The notes: generated by a model not told the origin, from the letters alone. Counted from the first letter of the stretch, positions 18,100 through 27,286 are shown. The stretch is 64,000 nt of DNA from Desulfobacca acetoxidans DSM 11109 (GCF_000195295.1 NC_015388.1:2542001-2606000), one strand, 5' to 3'. Program-made: numbers and translations.

Positions 18100-18864
18100 T
18101 CAAAACCGCTGCGTTCTCGCCTCAAGTTCGAGCCTCAACTGATCTTCCTCCCAGGTAGTCAAGTCTCCTGGCATCAGGGTGATGTTCAGCTCCTCCCGCA
18201 GTCCCTGCTGCAAAGCGGTCTTGAGCGAGCTGATAGACACCGGTCTCTCTAAAATTTCGCTCAGGCAGGTCGTGTTTGGCGGGAAGGGCTGATTTAAGTC
18301 TGGCAGGGTCTGAAACCGCTGCCAGTTCGCCGCGGGCGGGTCAACCATGATGCTGCCGTGCTGCAGAAATGTTCCATTCCGCCAGACCTGGGCCCCGCCG
18401 GCAAACTTTTTCCCTTGAAAAGACAGATCGCCGTCCGAAATCCAGGCAAAACAGTGAAATTCCTTCCTGCTGTTGCGGCTGGGGGTCCCCGTTGAGACGG
18501 TTATGCCCAATCGCGCCAGACCGGCCTGCAGTCCCCGGCAGAGCCGCCGGTACACCGCCCGCACCGAAGGGGGAAATCCCTCTCTTTGTCCGGCCACCAC
18601 ACTATAAGTAAGATCGCCGCCGTGCAGCACTGCCCGCCCGCCGCTGGGTCGGCGGACGAAAGCCCAACCCAAGGCCTCCAACCGTTCCTTTGTTAGGTCT
18701 GGGGGAAGTTTCTGGCCGGCCCCGACCGAAAGAGTCGGTTGGACCCATTGGTAGAACCGGATGGTAGGGGGGCCGCCGTTTTCGGCATGGGAGCGCCATA
18801 ACGCGCAGTCCACTGCCATATTCCAAGCGGGAGGACAGGGACCGTGGTCAAGGAGGCGAAACAT
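18100..18864 (-). CDS. Lipoate/octanoate transferase family protein, LipM-like
   Basis: A 254-residue member of the biotin/lipoate protein ligase fold. Conserved blocks are NMAVD, the lipoyl-binding motif RRPSGGRAVLHGGDLTYS, KKFAGGAQ with its Lys, and FLQHGSIM. HCFAW places a Cys at residue 138, where LipM octanoyltransferases keep their catalytic Cys. LipM (octanoyl-ACP:protein transfer) is therefore favoured over ATP-dependent LplA. It stands where pheT normally follows pheS, separated from pheS by 47 bases that contain a REP-like palindrome. It is probably the last gene of the thrS operon transcript. Confidence 0.82.
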   Translation of the reverse strand: MFRLLDHGPCPPAWNMAVDCALWRSHAENGGPPTIRFYQWVQPTLSVGAGQKLPPDLTKERLEALGWAFVRRPSGGRAVLHGGDLTYSVVAGQREGFPPSVRAVYRRLCRGLQAGLARLGITVSTGTPSRNSRKEFHCFAWISDGDLSFQGKKFAGGAQVWRNGTFLQHGSIMVDPPAANWQRFQTLPDLNQPFPPNTTCLSEILERPVSISSLKTALQQGLREELNITLMPGDLTTWEEDQLRLELEARTQRF

Positions 18865-18878
18865 AAGCAGTCGGGAAT

Positions 18879-18902
18879 GGCGGGCGCGGCACGCCCTATT
18901 TT
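18879..18902. repeat. REP-like GC-rich palindrome, copy A
   Basis: A palindromic element GGCGGGCGCGGC followed by ACGCCCTAT lies between pheS and the LipM-like gene. Its first 21 bases differ at one position from the reverse complement of copy D (40890-40910). Looser relatives occur at 35900-35927 and 40836-40857. The element is intergenic in every case, as for REP sequences. Confidence 0.6.
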
Positions 18903-18911
18903 GTAATATAT

Positions 18912-19928
18912 TTAAAATTGCTTAAGAAACCGCAGGTCGTTGTCGAAGAAGAGGCGGAGGTCGTCAATGCCAAATTTGAGCATGGCGATGCGTTCAATGC
19001 CCATACCGAAGGCAAAACCGACGTACACCTCCGGGTCATAATTGACAAAGCGAAAGACTTCCGGGTCCACCATGCCGGCGCCCAGAATCTCCAGCCAACC
19101 GGTCTGCTTGCAGACCCGACAGCCGGCGCCTTGACAGATAACACACCGAATATCAACTTCGGCGCTAGGCTCGGTAAAGGGAAAGAAACTGGGACGGAAG
19201 CGCAGTCCCACTTCGGGACCGAACATTTCGTGGACAAAGGTCGTAAGCACACCTTTAAGGTCGGCAAAGGAGACGTCCGTATCTACCAGGAGCCCCTCCA
19301 CCTGGTGAAACATTGGCGTATGGGTCAGGTCGGAATCCCGCCGGAAGGTCTTGCCCGGCGCAACAATACGCACCGGCGGCTGTTGCTGTTCCATAACCCG
19401 GACCTGCATGGGAGAGGTGTGGGTGCGGAGAACAATGCTATCAGAGATATAAAAGGTGTCCTGCATATCCCGAGCCGGGTGGTCCCGGGGGATGTTGAGG
19501 GCCTCAAAGTTATAGTAATCGGTTTCGACTTCCGGCCCTTCTACCACCTGAAAGCCCATACGGGTGAAGATGTCGCAGATTTCCCGGGTAATCTGGGTGA
19601 TGGGATGCAGCCGCCCCCTGTCCAACTGCCGCCCCGGCAGGGTGAGGTCCAAACCCGCAGCCGTTTCGGCCTCCAGAGCTGCTTTTTTGAGGCAATCGTG
19701 GGCCGATGCCAGTTGCTGCTCCAGCAGTTTTTTCAGGCGGTTGGCCTCCTGCCCGAATTGCGGCCGCACTTCTACGGGAAGCCCCCCTAAAGAACGCAGG
19801 GCTTGAGTAATGATGCCTTTGCGGCCCAGATATTTTACCCTGATCTGATCAAGAGCTGGCGCCGAGCCCGCCGCATTAATTTCTGCCAGAGCCTCTGGTT
19901 CCAGTCGTTGGAGTTCCTCGAAAGTCAC
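18912..19928 (-). CDS. pheS: Phenylalanine--tRNA ligase alpha subunit
   Basis: Class II synthetase subunit that activates Phe and charges tRNA-Phe as an alpha2beta2 enzyme. It has the N-terminal coiled coil (KYLGRKGIITQALRSLG), motif 2 region (HTSPMQVRVM, PGKTFRRDSDLTHTPMFHQVEGL) and motif 3 GFAFGMGIERIAML. At 338 residues it is typical. The start is GTG 19928 with AAGGA nearby. It closes the thrS-infC-rpmI-rplT series. The beta subunit gene pheT does not follow and is absent from the window. Confidence 0.97.
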   Translation of the reverse strand: MTFEELQRLEPEALAEINAAGSAPALDQIRVKYLGRKGIITQALRSLGGLPVEVRPQFGQEANRLKKLLEQQLASAHDCLKKAALEAETAAGLDLTLPGRQLDRGRLHPITQITREICDIFTRMGFQVVEGPEVETDYYNFEALNIPRDHPARDMQDTFYISDSIVLRTHTSPMQVRVMEQQQPPVRIVAPGKTFRRDSDLTHTPMFHQVEGLLVDTDVSFADLKGVLTTFVHEMFGPEVGLRFRPSFFPFTEPSAEVDIRCVICQGAGCRVCKQTGWLEILGAGMVDPEVFRFVNYDPEVYVGFAFGMGIERIAMLKFGIDDLRLFFDNDLRFLKQF

Positions 19929-20022
19929 GCCTGGCGTTCCTTATCTGCCGAAGTCGCGCATGAGCACACGGAATCGAAAAATACCTGAAGATCTTTCCAC
20001 TTTTATGATGCAGAGGAACGTA

Positions 20023-20376
20023 TCAGGCGGCTTTTTGGGCCAGTTCAACGATGCGGGAGAAATCTTCGGGATGATACACCGCCAGATCAGCCAGGACCTT
20101 GCGATCCAGCCTGATATTGGCTTTATCCAGTTGGTGGATGAAACGGCTGTAAGAGAGTCCGAAGGGTCGGACCGCGGCGTTGAGTCGCACAATCCACAGA
20201 TTGCGAAATTCCCGCTTCCGGACCTTGCGGTCGCGATAGGCAAAACACAGGGCCCGATCCACAGCCTCGCGGGCGGACCGATAGAGGCTGCGACGGCCGC
20301 CGCGATAGCCCTTGGCGAGCTTCATTACTTTTTTATGACGGGCTCGAGCCCGCACACCTCGTTTAACTCGTGGCAT
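20023..20376 (-). CDS. rplT: 50S ribosomal protein L20
   Basis: Early-assembling 23S rRNA-binding protein, which in E. coli also represses rpmI-rplT translation. It has 117 residues with the basic N-terminal arm ([26 protein letters not shown]), [30 protein letters not shown] and the C-terminal domain ([16 protein letters not shown]). It follows rpmI by 12 bases. Nothing is unusual. Confidence 0.98.
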   Translation of the reverse strand: MPRVKRGVRARARHKKVMKLAKGYRGGRRSLYRSAREAVDRALCFAYRDRKVRKREFRNLWIVRLNAAVRPFGLSYSRFIHQLDKANIRLDRKVLADLAVYHPEDFSRIVELAQKAA

Positions 20377-20388
20377 GAGTAGACCTCA

Positions 20389-20586
20389 CTAAAGATAAGG
20401 TAGTAATTTCTTCAAATTCTTCTCACTGGATTTGGCAACCATCTCCGGCGCCCGCAGATGACGTTTGCGTTTGGACGACTTTGAGGTCAGAATATGTCGC
20501 CGGAAGGCTTTGGTCTTTTTTAACCGGCCACCGCCGGTCAGCTTGAACCGCTTGGCAGCTCCGCGGTGGGTTTTTATCTTAGGCAT
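20389..20586 (-). CDS. rpmI: 50S ribosomal protein L35
   Basis: A 65-residue basic protein with the L35 signature ([24 protein letters not shown]) and the C-terminal [22 protein letters not shown]. It belongs to the infC-rpmI-rplT operon, 18 bases after infC and 12 before rplT. Length and sequence are canonical. Confidence 0.98.
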   Translation of the reverse strand: MPKIKTHRGAAKRFKLTGGGRLKKTKAFRRHILTSKSSKRKRHLRAPEMVAKSSEKNLKKLLPYL

Positions 20587-20604
20587 ACCTTCATCCTCTC
20601 ACCA

Positions 20605-21114
20605 TTATTTAGGTGCAATAATCATAGTCAGGTTGCGTCCCTCGATCTTGGGAGGCTGTTCCACCGTCCCGATATCCTCCAATTCGGTGGCAACACGGTT
20701 TAATAAATCAATACCGATCTGGGGATGAGCGATTTCACGTCCGCGAAAGATCAAGGAGATTTTGGTCTTGTCCTTCTGGGCCAGGAACCGGCGGATATTT
20801 TTGATTTTAAAAGCAACATCGTGCTCTTCAATCTTCGGCCTGAATTTAACTTCCTTGACCTGGATAATAGTCTGTTTCTTACGTGCCTCCTGGACCTTTT
20901 TACTCTGCAAATACTTGAACTTGCCGTAATCCATGATGCGGCAGACCGGCGGATTGGCCTGGGGAGCCACCTCGACGAGATCAAGGGCGGCTTCTGCGGC
21001 GCGAGCCAGGGCTTCGGTCAGGGGCATGATTCCAACCTGTTCGCCTTCGGGACCAATAAGGCGAACCTCTGTGGCCCGGATCATCCGGTTGATATTCACT
21101 TTTGGTTTCTGGAT
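20605..21114 (-). CDS. infC: Translation initiation factor IF-3, with probable AUC start
   Basis: IF-3 prevents premature subunit joining and proofreads start-codon selection. The N domain (EVRLIGPEGEQVGIMPLTEALARA, DLVEVAPQANPPVCRIMDYGKFKY) and C domain (KEVKFRPKIEEHDVAFKI, HPQIGIDLL) are complete. The first conventional start, GTG at 21099, has no ribosome site. ATC at 21114-21112, in frame, lies 7 bases after GGGAGG and gives QKPKVNINRMIRA, the usual IF-3 beginning. IF-3 genes are known for rare AUU-type starts used in autoregulation, so AUC is the preferred start here. Confidence 0.95.
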   Translation of the reverse strand: MQKPKVNINRMIRATEVRLIGPEGEQVGIMPLTEALARAAEAALDLVEVAPQANPPVCRIMDYGKFKYLQSKKVQEARKKQTIIQVKEVKFRPKIEEHDVAFKIKNIRRFLAQKDKTKISLIFRGREIAHPQIGIDLLNRVATELEDIGTVEQPPKIEGRNLTMIIAPK

Positions 21115-21138
21115 AGTTTGTCCTCCCAGCGTAGGTGT

Positions 21139-23061
21139 TTAGGTTTTGCCGAGCCGCGGCGGTTGCCCTTCGGTTTTCAAAAGCCTCACGAACTCTTCCC
21201 AGGGTGTGTCTTTGATCTCGGTACCGTCTAATCGCCGCACTGAGAGAGTCTGAGCGGCTACTTCCCGATCACCGATAATAATCATATAGGGGATTTTCTG
21301 CAACTGTGCCTCTCGAATTTTCAGCCCCAATTTTTCATTGCGCAGGTCGGTTTCTACCCGCAACTCTTCGGCCTGCAGGCGCCGGGCAACGTCCAGCGCA
21401 AAGGGATGAGCCCGATCGGTCACCGGCAGAATGATGGCCTGGACCGGCGCCAGCCAGACTGGGAAAGCACCGGCATAATGTTCGATCAGCACACCCAGAA
21501 AGCGCTCCAAAGAACCTAAAATTACCCGGTGCAGCATTACCGGCCTATGCGGGTTGCCATCCGGACCTATGTAGGTCAGATCAAAACGCTCCGGCAGGGT
21601 AAAATCACATTGAACAGTAGCACACTGCCAGCGCCGGTTAATGGCGTCCTTGAGCTTGATATCGATCTTGGGACCATAAAAGGCGCCTTCCCCCTCGCAG
21701 GTAGCAAAGGGAAGGTTACGGGTTTGCAGAGCATTGATCAGGGCGGAGGTGGCCCGCTCCCAATCCTCATCAGACCCGATGGATTTTTCCGGGCGGGTGG
21801 AAAGTTCCACCTCATACTCAAAGCCGAATACGGCCATAACTTCAGCCACAAAGTCGATCACCCCGGCGATTTCAGTCTCTACCTGATCCGGACGGCAAAG
21901 GATGTGGGCATCGTCCTGCGTGAACTGCCGGACCCGAGTCAGACCATGCAAAACCCCGGAGCGCTCGTGACGGTGCACAGTCCCCAACTCAAACAGCCGC
22001 AACGGCAACTCCCGATAGCTGCGGATGCTGGACTTGTAAATCAGCATATGAGCAAGGCAGTTCATAGGCTTAATGCCGTAGTCAATGCCCTCGATCTCGG
22101 TAAAATACATGTTTTCCCGATAATTTTCAAAATGCCCGGATCGTTTCCAGAGATCGAGTTTTAGCAATGTCGGGCCCATGACTATCTGATAGCCCCGGCG
22201 CAAATGCTCTCGCCGTTCAAAATCCTCCAACACCAGGCGTAAACGGGCGCCTTTAGGATGATAGATAACGAGTCCCGGCCCAGCCTCCTCCTCGATGGAG
22301 AACAGACCCAATTCTCTCCCCAAACGGCGGTGGTCCCGACGTTTGGCCTCTTCCAGAAAATGGAGGTGCTGGTCCAGTTCGGCTCCGGTGGCAAAGGCGG
22401 CTCCGTAAATGCGTTGCAGCATGGGATTGCGTTCATCTCCCCGCCAGTACGCTCCGGCGACGCTGGTGAGCTTAAAAGCGCTTAAATACCCCGAGGATGG
22501 GATGTGCGGTCCGCGGCAGAGATCTACAAAACCGCCCTGTTGATACAGGCTGACCTGCTGGTCCTTGAGATCCTGCAACAGCTCTACTTTATAGGTTTCG
22601 CCCTGGGCCTGAAAATAATCTAGCGCCTCCTGCCAGGAGACCTCGCGGCGGATAAAAGGCAGATCTTGCTCGACCAGATTCCACATCCGGGCCTCTATGC
22701 GGCCAAGGTCTTCCGTAGTAAAAGGTCGGGGCGGATCAAAATCGTAATAGAAACCGTTTTCAATAGCCGGACCGATAGTAATTTTTACCCCTGGAAAGAG
22801 GGAACGCACCGCTTCCGCCATGATGTGGGCGGCGCTGTGGCGCAGAATCTGAAGCCCCTCGGGATCGTCTTTGGCCACCGGCACCACGGTGCTGTCGATC
22901 TGGAGCAGGGAGTTTAAATCTACCAGTTCCCCATTGACCCGCGCCGCCACCACATTGTGATCTCTAGCCACCCCCAAAAGTTGAAGGGCCTTGCCGACGC
23001 TCAGGCCGGCCTCTACCTGATGGCTGTCGCCGTCTAAAAGCTGCACCCGGATAACTGACAT
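21139..23061 (-). CDS. thrS: Threonine--tRNA ligase
   Basis: Class II synthetase of 640 residues with a TGS domain, an editing domain ([11 protein letters not shown]), a catalytic core with zinc ligands (MNCLAHM Cys, plus two His) and motif 2 ([14 protein letters not shown]-like [12 protein letters not shown]). The C-terminal anticodon-binding domain ([16 protein letters not shown]) follows. It is the first gene of the thrS-infC-rpmI-rplT-pheS operon; infC begins 24 bases after its stop, in the same frame. Catalytic and editing motifs are intact. Confidence 0.98.
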   Translation of the reverse strand: MSVIRVQLLDGDSHQVEAGLSVGKALQLLGVARDHNVVAARVNGELVDLNSLLQIDSTVVPVAKDDPEGLQILRHSAAHIMAEAVRSLFPGVKITIGPAIENGFYYDFDPPRPFTTEDLGRIEARMWNLVEQDLPFIRREVSWQEALDYFQAQGETYKVELLQDLKDQQVSLYQQGGFVDLCRGPHIPSSGYLSAFKLTSVAGAYWRGDERNPMLQRIYGAAFATGAELDQHLHFLEEAKRRDHRRLGRELGLFSIEEEAGPGLVIYHPKGARLRLVLEDFERREHLRRGYQIVMGPTLLKLDLWKRSGHFENYRENMYFTEIEGIDYGIKPMNCLAHMLIYKSSIRSYRELPLRLFELGTVHRHERSGVLHGLTRVRQFTQDDAHILCRPDQVETEIAGVIDFVAEVMAVFGFEYEVELSTRPEKSIGSDEDWERATSALINALQTRNLPFATCEGEGAFYGPKIDIKLKDAINRRWQCATVQCDFTLPERFDLTYIGPDGNPHRPVMLHRVILGSLERFLGVLIEHYAGAFPVWLAPVQAIILPVTDRAHPFALDVARRLQAEELRVETDLRNEKLGLKIREAQLQKIPYMIIIGDREVAAQTLSVRRLDGTEIKDTPWEEFVRLLKTEGQPPRLGKT

Positions 23062-23387
23062 GTCACCTTCATAAAAAAAGCACCTTTCGTAACCGACCGC
23101 ATTACGCCAGATGCACTCGATTGCCTTAAAATGTCTGGTATTGCCGCTGGTTCTGGTTCATCTGGATTTATAAGACATCGGAAAACAGTTCGCCCCTCTG
23201 GCCACACGATATTCAAATGTCGCATAACTCCCTCAGACTGTCAAGATTTTTATGTTTTGCGCCAGAGAGTTTCCATGGTCATAATTACGATTGCCTTTTT
23301 CAGTTCGGCTAGGTATGCTAAGCAGAGATAAGTTTCCAATTATAGTGGGGTTTCGCATATCTTCGTTATTAAAAAGACTAAATACAG
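23062..23387. other. Divergent gap between thrS and the TrmO-like gene
   Basis: This is 326 bases with no supported gene. A perfect -35 TTGACA on the minus strand (23244-23239) could serve thrS and leave a leader of about 150 bases, but no good -10 box lies 16-18 bases downstream. I see no T-box, tRNA or terminator-like hairpin. Short frames here lack ribosome sites and family features. Confidence 0.4.
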
Positions 23388-23834
23388 GTGGCAAAACGAA
23401 TGGCTAGGAATGGAAATTATCTCTTGCAGCCCATCGGCTGGGTGCGTCGGGAGAATAACCAGGTGTCGATTGAGGTGGAAGAGCGGTATATGCCGGGTCT
23501 ATTAGGGCTGGAGCAGCATTCCCACCTTTGGATCATTTACTACTTTCATGAGAACGAAACTTCGCCGGACCGGGGACTCCTGCAGATACACCCGCGCCGC
23601 AATCCGGCCAATCCTTTAACCGGTGTTTTTGCCTCCCGTTCGTCGGTGCGCCCCAATCTTCTCGCTTTATCTGTGGCTCGACTGCTGCAGGTAGACGGCC
23701 GACACCTCATCCTGGAGAAGTTGGATGCCCGTGATGGCGCCCCTGTACTGGATATTAAGCCTTATATGCCGGTCAGCGACCTAATTCCCGATGCTACTAA
23801 TCCAACCTGGCTCCCGCGACTCCGGAAAGAATAA
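23388..23834 (+). CDS. TrmO/TsaA-like tRNA methyltransferase family protein
   Basis: A 148-residue protein of the UPF0066 (TsaA, TrmO) beta-barrel family. TrmO N6-methylates the t6A37 base of some tRNAs using SAM. Family segments are PIGWVRR, EVEERYMPGLLGLEQHSHLWIIYYFHE, the RRNPANPLTGVFASRSSVRPNLLAL SAM motif and ILEKLDARDGAPVLDIKPYMP. The start is GTG 23388 or ATG 23400. It is shorter than two-domain TrmO, as many bacterial versions are, and could act on another substrate. Confidence 0.85.
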   Translation: MAKRMARNGNYLLQPIGWVRRENNQVSIEVEERYMPGLLGLEQHSHLWIIYYFHENETSPDRGLLQIHPRRNPANPLTGVFASRSSVRPNLLALSVARLLQVDGRHLILEKLDARDGAPVLDIKPYMPVSDLIPDATNPTWLPRLRKE

Positions 23835-23882
23835 CCCGCTGCGCTCCAATAAATCATCACTGATGGTAGAAAGTTGGACGCC

Positions 23883-24764
23883 TTAGAAGGTCTTGCCGCA
23901 AACCGGGCAGGTTGGGGTCACCTTGAGTTTCTCCGTTTCGCATCGGCAGAGGTTACCATCGAAGCCAAACAACTGGCCCAAAAAAGCTGGCTCTAGACCT
24001 CCAAGGAGGCGCATTGTCTCCAGGGCTATCAGACTGCCTGCCAAAGTGCTCATCGGGCCTAGAGAAGCCTCGTTGTCTCTGACCCGATCATGTAATCCGG
24101 TGCATTCCAAACAGAGCCCTTTGCCTGGTTGAAGGGTGATAATATTGCACCGCATATTTTGAATCCAACCAACTATAAGAGGGAGCCGCCGCCGGCTGGC
24201 GGCGCGATTAAGAGCCAAAGACGTCGGCTTATCACGCAAGTCCGCCAGGATCAGGTCTGTTCCCTCGATAAGTCTCAGGGCATTGTGATCACTGATTTTC
24301 CTTTCAAAAGCCTCTACCTCTATGAAAGGATTAGTCTCGCGCAGACGCTGCTGGGCCACTGCCACTCTGAACTTGTTCAGATCTTTCTCCCGATAAAGCA
24401 TCTGATTGCACAAGTCCGTAAGCAAGACACGGCGACAATCCACCACCTTTAGGCGTCCGACGCCAGCTGCGGCCAGATTGAGGGCGGCGGTAATCATCGG
24501 ACCACTGGCGCTAGCTATGAACACCCTGGAGTTCTTAAATTTTTGTTGGGCTGTCAACCCCCATTCCGGCAGGTTCATTTGCCTTTCATAGCGTGTCAGT
24601 TCCGCCGGACTCAGAGCGCTAAACAAGGACAGGGGCAGTTCTTTCATCAATTCCAACAAAACGCCTCCATGATTAAGGATATCCCGTATATTAATTTCCT
24701 GTATCCATATCGGTTTTTGGAGACTAGAGCTTGAAGGATTTTTTCTGTTGTCGCGATTGATCAT
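23883..24764 (-). CDS. ThiF/MoeB-family E1-like protein with degraded nucleotide site
   Basis: A 293-residue relative of the enzymes that adenylate ubiquitin-like sulfur carriers (MoaD, ThiS). It keeps the LSPAELTRYERQMNLPEWG start, the hydrophobic AALNLAAAGVGRLKVVD strand and two zinc-type Cys pairs (CLEC near 218-222, CPVC near 287-290). The ATP-loop GxGGLG is replaced by SASGPM (residues 85-90), and the SNLNRQ motif reads TDLCNQ, losing its Arg. It may bind but not adenylate a partner. An internal ATG at 24647 gives the normal family N-terminus. No MoaD or ThiS gene is near. Confidence 0.8.
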   Translation of the reverse strand: MINRDNRKNPSSSSLQKPIWIQEINIRDILNHGGVLLELMKELPLSLFSALSPAELTRYERQMNLPEWGLTAQQKFKNSRVFIASASGPMITAALNLAAAGVGRLKVVDCRRVLLTDLCNQMLYREKDLNKFRVAVAQQRLRETNPFIEVEAFERKISDHNALRLIEGTDLILADLRDKPTSLALNRAASRRRLPLIVGWIQNMRCNIITLQPGKGLCLECTGLHDRVRDNEASLGPMSTLAGSLIALETMRLLGGLEPAFLGQLFGFDGNLCRCETEKLKVTPTCPVCGKTF

Positions 24765-25034
24765 TAATAATAAAAAGATAATGCGAATATGGCCAAAAAA
24801 TGCCTGGTTGTGGGTTTATTCTGAAGCTATCATGCGGGTTGCAAGCCTATTGCCGATCAATGTCTTACGGGCAAGTTTCCCTCTTTTGATTTTTAAACTC
24901 AAAAAGATTCACCTCTCAAAATTTGCATGATTGATTTTTCTATTGATTCTGTGCTATCGTACTAGCTGTCACCGCCTTGATGGCAGTATGACCTCATATC
25001 GAAAGCCAGCAGGAGGAGAGAAAAGGAGACTGTT

Positions 25035-25802
25035 ATGCCAGAATGCCCAGGGTGCCAAACCCCTTATGAGGAAGGTCAGCATTATTGCAAACAATGTGGC
25101 AGGGATTTAAGCATCGAACCAGCCCCCACACCCCGCTGCCCCCGCTGCGGCGCTGAGGTGACGGCGGAGCAGAATTTTTGTCACGAATGCGATGCCCCTT
25201 TAAAAGAAAAGCAGATGTCACCAGCCTTCGCGATCAATAAGAATTGGTTGTTGGCAGGAGCAGCGGCGATCGGAGTAATCATCGTATTGATTGTGGTCAT
25301 ACAATTCACCCGCCAGACCTCTCCACCGCCGGATAAACTTGCCGAATCTCCGGTATCTCAGGAGGCGCCCACCCCGCCTGGCGTTAAACCCGCCCAGCCA
25401 TTGGGACCTAAGGCAACGGAACCAGGAATAGTTCCCAAAACAGATATTTCCGGTCTGCAAGCAGACTTGGAAAGGGTTTTAAACAACCTCAAAGACGCCA
25501 ATTTGAACAAAGATATCCTGCTTTACATGAGCACAATTTCCCTACTCTATCCGGAAATGGATAAAAAACGGCAGGATATCTTAAAAAATTGGGAGAAATT
25601 CGACTTCAAGAGCATGACCTACACCGTCTCCAAAATCAGAGACCTGGGCGACAATGACGCGGTAGCGGAAGTAAACTGGAGCACTTTGAGTCAGAATCGA
25701 GCCAATAAAAATCTGCAGACCGATGACTTCCGTTACCGGGTGTGGTTTGCCAAGGAATTAGGACAGTGGAAAATTAAAAAGATAGAAGAGATTGAGGATT
25801 GA
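25035..25802 (+). CDS. Double zinc-ribbon membrane protein with NTF2-like C-terminus
   Basis: A 255-residue protein. Two zinc ribbons occupy the N-terminus (Cys 4, 7, 18, 21 and Cys 35, 38, 49, 52). One transmembrane helix follows (LLAGAAAIGVIIVLIVVIQF, about residues 72-92), then a Pro-rich linker and a C-terminal alpha/beta domain (residues 130-255) that resembles NTF2-like/DUF4440-type folds. The zinc ribbons would be cytoplasmic and the C-terminal domain periplasmic. AGGAGGAGAGAAAAGGAG precedes the ATG. It is followed after 17 bases by the SH3-domain gene, probably in one operon. Function unknown. Confidence 0.75.
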   Translation: MPECPGCQTPYEEGQHYCKQCGRDLSIEPAPTPRCPRCGAEVTAEQNFCHECDAPLKEKQMSPAFAINKNWLLAGAAAIGVIIVLIVVIQFTRQTSPPPDKLAESPVSQEAPTPPGVKPAQPLGPKATEPGIVPKTDISGLQADLERVLNNLKDANLNKDILLYMSTISLLYPEMDKKRQDILKNWEKFDFKSMTYTVSKIRDLGDNDAVAEVNWSTLSQNRANKNLQTDDFRYRVWFAKELGQWKIKKIEEIED

Positions 25803-25819
25803 GCTGAAAGGAGAGAACC

Positions 25820-26446
25820 ATGGCACCATACCGGTTTTGGTCCATGCTGGCTGTTTTACTTGCCCTCGCCGCGATTAACTTCCTAGATTTGCGCCAGAGC
25901 GAGGCGGCAGGACCTTTCTATGTTATTGCCGGGGAGGCTTATCTGAGGGAATGCCCCGGACCTGATTGCAGCGTGGTTTGCCGATTATATCGCTCCGATC
26001 AGGTGGAGTATTTAGATACCAATGGTTACGGCTGGTGGAAGGTACGCGCCCTGCGGAATAACGCCGTTGGTTGGATGACCGCCGATCTGCTTTCAGCGGT
26101 AACCCCCACTCCCCCACCCTCCCCGCCACCCTATCCGGGCTATTATTATATCAACGCCTCCCGAATCAATCTGCACACCTACCCGATGTATTCTTCCGGG
26201 GTGACCGGCGTAGTCCAACTTAATGAGCGGGTTGAAAAATTGGGTGATTCGCCGCAGGGCTGGGCCAAAGTGCGAAGCCTCCGGAATGGCAGCGAAGGGT
26301 GGCTGTTAAGGGGATATCTCTCTCTAGAACCAGTTTCCTACCCGCGGCGATCATATACGACGAAAAAAAGAAGCCGACCTGCCGCACCAACCCAGAAAAA
26401 GGAAGAAGAGAGCACCCCGTCCACTGAAAAGGCCAAACCCATGTAG
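25820..26446 (+). CDS. Exported protein with two bacterial SH3 domains
   Basis: A 208-residue protein. A signal peptide (FWSMLAVLLALAAINFLDL) precedes two SH3b repeats (about residues 33-94 and 111-168). Each repeat has the Leu/Arg-x-x-Pro start and a Gly-Trp end (GWWKVRALRNNAVGWM; GWAKVRSLRNGSEGWL), joined by a Pro-rich hinge. The C-terminus is a basic and Ser/Thr-rich tail. Such domains bind peptidoglycan or other envelope ligands. GAAAGGAGAG precedes the ATG. Confidence 0.85.
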   Translation: MAPYRFWSMLAVLLALAAINFLDLRQSEAAGPFYVIAGEAYLRECPGPDCSVVCRLYRSDQVEYLDTNGYGWWKVRALRNNAVGWMTADLLSAVTPTPPPSPPPYPGYYYINASRINLHTYPMYSSGVTGVVQLNERVEKLGDSPQGWAKVRSLRNGSEGWLLRGYLSLEPVSYPRRSYTTKKRSRPAAPTQKKEEESTPSTEKAKPM

Positions 26447-26638
26447 CATACCTTGATTACCGGTGCTCCCATTTTCCGGGAGCACCACTACCCTTGTGAG
26501 AAGGCCTCCAACCCGGACTTTCCGGCGGCGACCTTGCCAACCGCCTCAGGTTTTTCCTTTGTTTCTCAAGATATTCATGATAACATCTTATTTTTAAAAA
26601 TCCTTATTAAGATTATACTCCAAATCCGGAAGGCGGTT

Positions 26639-27286
26639 ATGGAACTTGTCCTGATTCTGCTGGGCATCTTCAGTTCGTCCTTTCTTGTGGCATTGTCAGG
26701 CGCCCTTATGCCAGGACCCTTATTGACGTATACCGTGGCGGAAGCGGCGCGGCGGGGTTTCTGGGTCGGCCCGGTAATTATCTTAGGACATGGGGTCCTG
26801 GAACTCGGACTGCTCATCCTCCTCTTGCTGGGTATCGGCGCGATTATTAATCAACCTTTGATCATGGGGGTCATCGCCCTTGCGGGAGCATGTATTCTCT
26901 TCTGGCTGGGATACGAACTCTTTACCTCGGCGCGCCACGCTCGTCTCAGCTTTGATGCCGAAGATGTCAAGACTCTCTCCCCTTTCTGGGCCGGTATCAT
27001 CATGAGCCTGTCCAACCCCTACTGGCTAATCTGGTGGGTTACTCTGGGATTGGGATATGTTCTCTTTGCGTCGCAGTACGGCCTCTGGGGCGTGGTTTTT
27101 TTCTACATCGGTCATATCCTGGCTGATTTAGGTTGGTACAGCCTGGTATCCCTGGCCGTGGCCCAGGGCAAAAAGTTCATTTCCGACCGGGTGTACCATG
27201 GTTTTATGGTAGTCTGCGCCCTCTTCCTGATGATTTTTGGCTGTTACTTCGGCTACCAGGGCGTCAAGACGCTCGTCGGAGCCTAA
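26639..27286 (+). CDS. LysE-family amino-acid exporter
   Basis: Inner-membrane LysE/RhtB-type transporter of 215 residues with six hydrophobic segments and the family motif near the first loop (SGALMPGPLLTYTVAEAARRG). It would export amino acids or related compounds; the substrate cannot be told. The start is ATG 26639, preceded by GGAAGG. The frame is open upstream to 26453, but that leader is polar and unlike the family. It stands 192 bases after the SH3 gene. Confidence 0.88.
   Translation: MELVLILLGIFSSSFLVALSGALMPGPLLTYTVAEAARRGFWVGPVIILGHGVLELGLLILLLLGIGAIINQPLIMGVIALAGACILFWLGYELFTSARHARLSFDAEDVKTLSPFWAGIIMSLSNPYWLIWWVTLGLGYVLFASQYGLWGVVFFYIGHILADLGWYSLVSLAVAQGKKFISDRVYHGFMVVCALFLMIFGCYFGYQGVKTLVGA

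Noticed and set aside
18918-19790. 290-codon plus-strand ORF opposite pheS
   Set aside because: Long antisense frame produced by the codon bias of pheS, whose conserved motifs prove the minus strand is coding.
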